Source: Thermoanaerobaculaceae bacterium (GTDB lineage: Bacteria; Acidobacteriota; UBA4820). From it: a DNA stretch of 9,160 bases. Location of the stretch: the NCBI GenBank assembly GCA_012798145.1, contig JAAZNT010000292.1, positions 1 through 9,160 of the forward strand, in the 5' to 3' direction. Below, piece by piece: positions 7,901 to 9,160 of this stretch. The translations under genes and the position numbers were made by a program. Under the pieces are notes generated by a model that was not told the DNA's origin, made no database searches, and worked only from the letters and a program-made list of their open reading frames with translations. The stretch's first letter is position 1; each line of letters begins with the position of its first letter.

Positions 7901-9160
7901 ATCTTGGAGTGGAGCCGATAGTAATTGCAAGGGTACAATCTGAAATACTTCTTGTTCCTAATGACGACAAATATCTTTTGTCTATGGAAGTTGTCGCAGG
8001 CAATGTTACTCCTTCAATTTCAATAACAAGTTTTAGTGTTACTTATGAACCGGATACCCAGACGATAACAGGAAGCGCTTCAATTGGATTGCCTTTTCTT
8101 GATGTCGCATCATTGGATGCTTCGGTAGAATTCATTCCTGGATGCCTAAATGGTTTTTCCATTACGATTGGGCTTCCTGTTGGAATACCTCTTGGACCAT
8201 CAGGATTGGAGATAGATGCTTTAACTCTTGAAGTTGACAATATATGCGAACCCGCCCATTTTTACATTTTTCTTGGCGGAGACATAGCTATAGAAGGTGT
8301 GCCTTCTGAGGTGATTGTATTGCAGCATGTAGGGCTTGGCTATCAGGTTCCTTTCACATTGCAGATTGATGGAGGGTCTCTTGCATTTTTGGGTTATCCT
8401 TTAAGCAGTATGGGAGGGGTTATTACAGTTTATCCTCCATACATTAACTCTTACGGGGACACAAACATTGCGGGGATATATACTACTCATATCTCTATTA
8501 CTCTTGATATTGCAAATTTCCTAATTTCAGGCAACGCTTACGGCTCTTTTCAAGTTCCAAATTGGAGTTGCTGCACAACTTGTCTTCTCTGCAAAGCAAC
8601 CAAAGTTTTGGTTAGAAAAGTGCTGGGCACCCTTCCTTATACATTCGCTGGGATGGATATGGGGGTTTCAATAGGACAGGTTGAGCCAAGTAAATGGGGT
8701 GGTTCATTAAGGGGTAAAATCACCGTTGCAAACCAGAGCGTTGCAGTAGAGATAAAATTTTTAAATGGCGAAACAAACCTTTTGATTGGAACAAATTATG
8801 ATAACCTTTTTGAAATATGGCTTGAAGCGGAGAAGTTCCTTTCGCCAACCGGCTATGAAAAGAGTTTGGTTCTTTCCGAAAATCAGGAAAGCGTTGTATT
8901 TGTGGCGTCCGGGAATTCAGTTCTTCCTGAAATTTATCTTGTGACTCCTGAAGGGATTATATTGACAAAAGAAAACTATTCTTCATATCAGGGTGCTTCT
9001 TATTATGAATCAGCGGAAGACTTGTCGTCTTTACTTATAATTTCCCCCGCATCAAAAGGGACTTGGAAATTTGGAATGACAAATCTCAATCAGGGAGAGG
9101 GGGACCTTTTTGCTTTATGCAACCATCAACCGCCGCAGATAACATTTGAAAGCGTAACTC
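4975..9160 (+). CDS. Large exported SBBP beta-propeller / PKD protein, 3' partial
   Basis: The frame is open for 1395 codons plus one base to the window end, so the C-terminus is missing. Residues 1 to about 28 form a signal peptide: lysines at 4, 5, 9 and 10, a hydrophobic core from 11 to 24, and probable cleavage near LHS (26-28). No lipobox is present. Residues about 43-150 match the DUF7948-like domain often found before SBBP repeats, with N-N-G-Q (49-52) and YFLGNEPSNWQKEVPVY (117-133). Seven SBBP-type blades span about 215-669. Two PKD domains follow, with WDFGDG at 715-720 and 803-808 and H-x-Y-x3-GTY segments at 731-739 and 818-826. Residues from about 853 are beta-rich and not recognised, with a CCTTCLLC cluster (1199-1206). 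Residues about 1285-1380 resemble a small beta-sandwich, ending in P-P-Q-I-T-F, which could open another Ig-like domain. The role is probably extracellular adhesion, matrix or surface display; no catalytic motif is visible. An outer-membrane or sorting signal may lie beyond the window. Confidence 0.88.
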   Translation, partial: MIIKKNFSKKIFYLVLLFCFIMGINLHSETSNSEISLIQESNIPPFVKNNGQKDTSILFYSEPSWGRICVRANDIVFQVITKKNQTYKEIKNIYFKFEKNNSLLIEGDGETETYLNYFLGNEPSNWQKEVPVYNSIRLKNVSDRKDLILSSSKTGLPLFSGIESDELLRAIKILSNIDVKLFDGFLFAEADSSEFRINLFNQISSFDYKVESQNLIWGTYLGGGEHETLYQIVFDSEKNIFVAGDTDSSNIPVPSGYDQTINSNSYPDIYVAKISKNGDSLIWGTYIGGEFSDSSFTLGLDSTGNVVVGGTGSKNIPTTMGNSVTSGSNYVYIAKLSPTGSSLLWAEAICKGQLSDLVIDPSNDIFLVSKTEDSAAPCPSGFDTSFNGYDDLYIAKCNSNGSLVWGTYLGGSTYDAFTYDINYVSFSTTKGPQIALCPDGNIVVATSTASTNIPVVGGYSSVNKQGARDLYIAKISSDGSSIIGSTFLGGTKEELISGVTTDSSGNIIVSGSTRSPDIPVLNGYQMTHKSDSYYDGYIAKLSPDCSSLLSATYFGGTKEDYLLGIDRDGYGNIIFAGRTVSEDISLKDPIQATKNSDADIFFGVLKNNLLELDESSYFGGNGSDRADAVAFDNIDSMILGGRTTSTSISFSNGYDPSYNGDTDIFFVKFSLSSVVGCSLTCTASVPQFAKPNENVNFTSTATVNPQGCATFVIEWDFGDGSPHSSSPNPIHAYTAEGTYNWRFTVSGSGVTSCVQSGTIQITNSNCRLTCDASAPETGVKNIPVSFTSSSTSEGCSQSVSYHWDFGDGQTSNGQNISHTYASHGTYSWTMTASADSITCLKTGNIEILAERPCVSVGRINFCADVINYDGSKYTLGGNVSANNLLFFTNYAELTKTSSSSGSIYTPGNVFVPNIHGADETVVSGPVTFFVDGADLSLTQMSGPLLYSINLLNLPLEIEGSEIVLRADGVKVSPFINLGVEPIVIARVQSEILLVPNDDKYLLSMEVVAGNVTPSISITSFSVTYEPDTQTITGSASIGLPFLDVASLDASVEFIPGCLNGFSITIGLPVGIPLGPSGLEIDALTLEVDNICEPAHFYIFLGGDIAIEGVPSEVIVLQHVGLGYQVPFTLQIDGGSLAFLGYPLSSMGGVITVYPPYINSYGDTNIAGIYTTHISITLDIANFLISGNAYGSFQVPNWSCCTTCLLCKATKVLVRKVLGTLPYTFAGMDMGVSIGQVEPSKWGGSLRGKITVANQSVAVEIKFLNGETNLLIGTNYDNLFEIWLEAEKFLSPTGYEKSLVLSENQESVVFVASGNSVLPEIYLVTPEGIILTKENYSSYQGASYYESAEDLSSLLIISPASKGTWKFGMTNLNQGEGDLFALCNHQPPQITFESVT
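5623..6981 (+). repeat. Seven SBBP-type beta-propeller blades
   Basis: Units begin at residues 217 (WGTYLGG), 283 (WGTYIGG), 345 (WAEAICK, degenerate), 405 (WGTYLGG), 484 (GSTFLGG), 550 (SATYFGG) and about 615 (SSYFGG). Most continue as D-x-x-GNI-x-V-x-G-x-T-x-S-x-x-IP, then a G-Y, then D-x-YIAK. Spacing is 60-66 residues except for the fourth, which is 79. Seven units fit one complete seven-bladed propeller. Confidence 0.85.
7003..7518 (+). repeat. Two tandem PKD domains with a shared four-cysteine pattern
   Basis: Residues 677-762 and 766-848 are two related Ig-like PKD domains. Each has C-x3-C at its start, a third cysteine 7-8 residues before WDFGDG and a fourth near the end: C677, C681, C708, C753 in the first and C766, C770, C795, C839 in the second. 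Such even, matched cysteines suggest disulfides, consistent with export. Confidence 0.85.
7531..8763 (+). repeat. Possible three diverged modules of about 155 residues in the unknown C-terminal region
   Basis: Three similar short blocks recur: YTLGGNVSANN (873-883), TITGSASIGLP (1030-1040) and LISGNAYGSFQVP (1183-1195). Their central glycines (877, 1033, 1186) are 156 and 153 residues apart. Each block follows a strand-like segment and is followed by another hydrophobic beta segment; the later parts of modules 1 and 2 also resemble each other (LLNLPLEI with IGLPVGIPL, then IVLRADGVKV with IDALTLEVDN). The similarity is weak and judged by eye. Confidence 0.4.

Overview
The window is a 9.2 kb piece of an AT-rich bacterial chromosome, with dense same-strand coding and long A and T runs. 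It holds no rRNA, tRNA, CRISPR, transposase or phage genes. The gene types suggest a diderm-like, uncultivated or deep-branching bacterium: a fused 828-residue TIGR03960/TIGR03936-type radical SAM protein and a giant secreted SBBP/PKD protein. No marker present allows a confident phylum call.

Positions 6-4876 carry three tightly packed genes on the + strand, most likely one operon. The first is a divergent MOFRL-type glycerate 2-kinase. The second, 6 bases downstream, is a HemW-type radical SAM protein (heme chaperone family) that is full length except for an in-frame TAA at codon 87. The third overlaps hemW by the ATGA arrangement and is a B12-binding-like radical SAM protein fused to a DUF2344 domain. 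The first links to central carbon metabolism. The other two are iron-sulfur/SAM enzymes, the last of unknown reaction. No pathway joining the three is evident.

Positions 4877-4974 are the only real intergenic gap (98 bp). It holds weak promoter-like hexamers, a perfect GGGGAA/TTCCCC hairpin and a very strong Shine-Dalgarno sequence, and it starts a new unit.

Positions 4975-9160 are one open reading frame of at least 1395 codons that runs off the right edge. It has a signal peptide, a DUF7948-like N-terminal domain, a beta-propeller of seven SBBP-type blades, two cysteine-bearing PKD domains, and a long beta-rich C-terminal region not recognised as a known family. That region seems to contain three diverged modules of about 155 residues and a compact CC-x2-C-x2-C cluster. 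It is probably an exported surface or adhesion protein.

The most notable points are the single nonsense codon in an otherwise intact hemW, the seven-blade count and four-cysteine PKD pattern of the giant protein, and its unexplained C-terminal modules. I see no convincing evidence of a wholly new multi-gene system.
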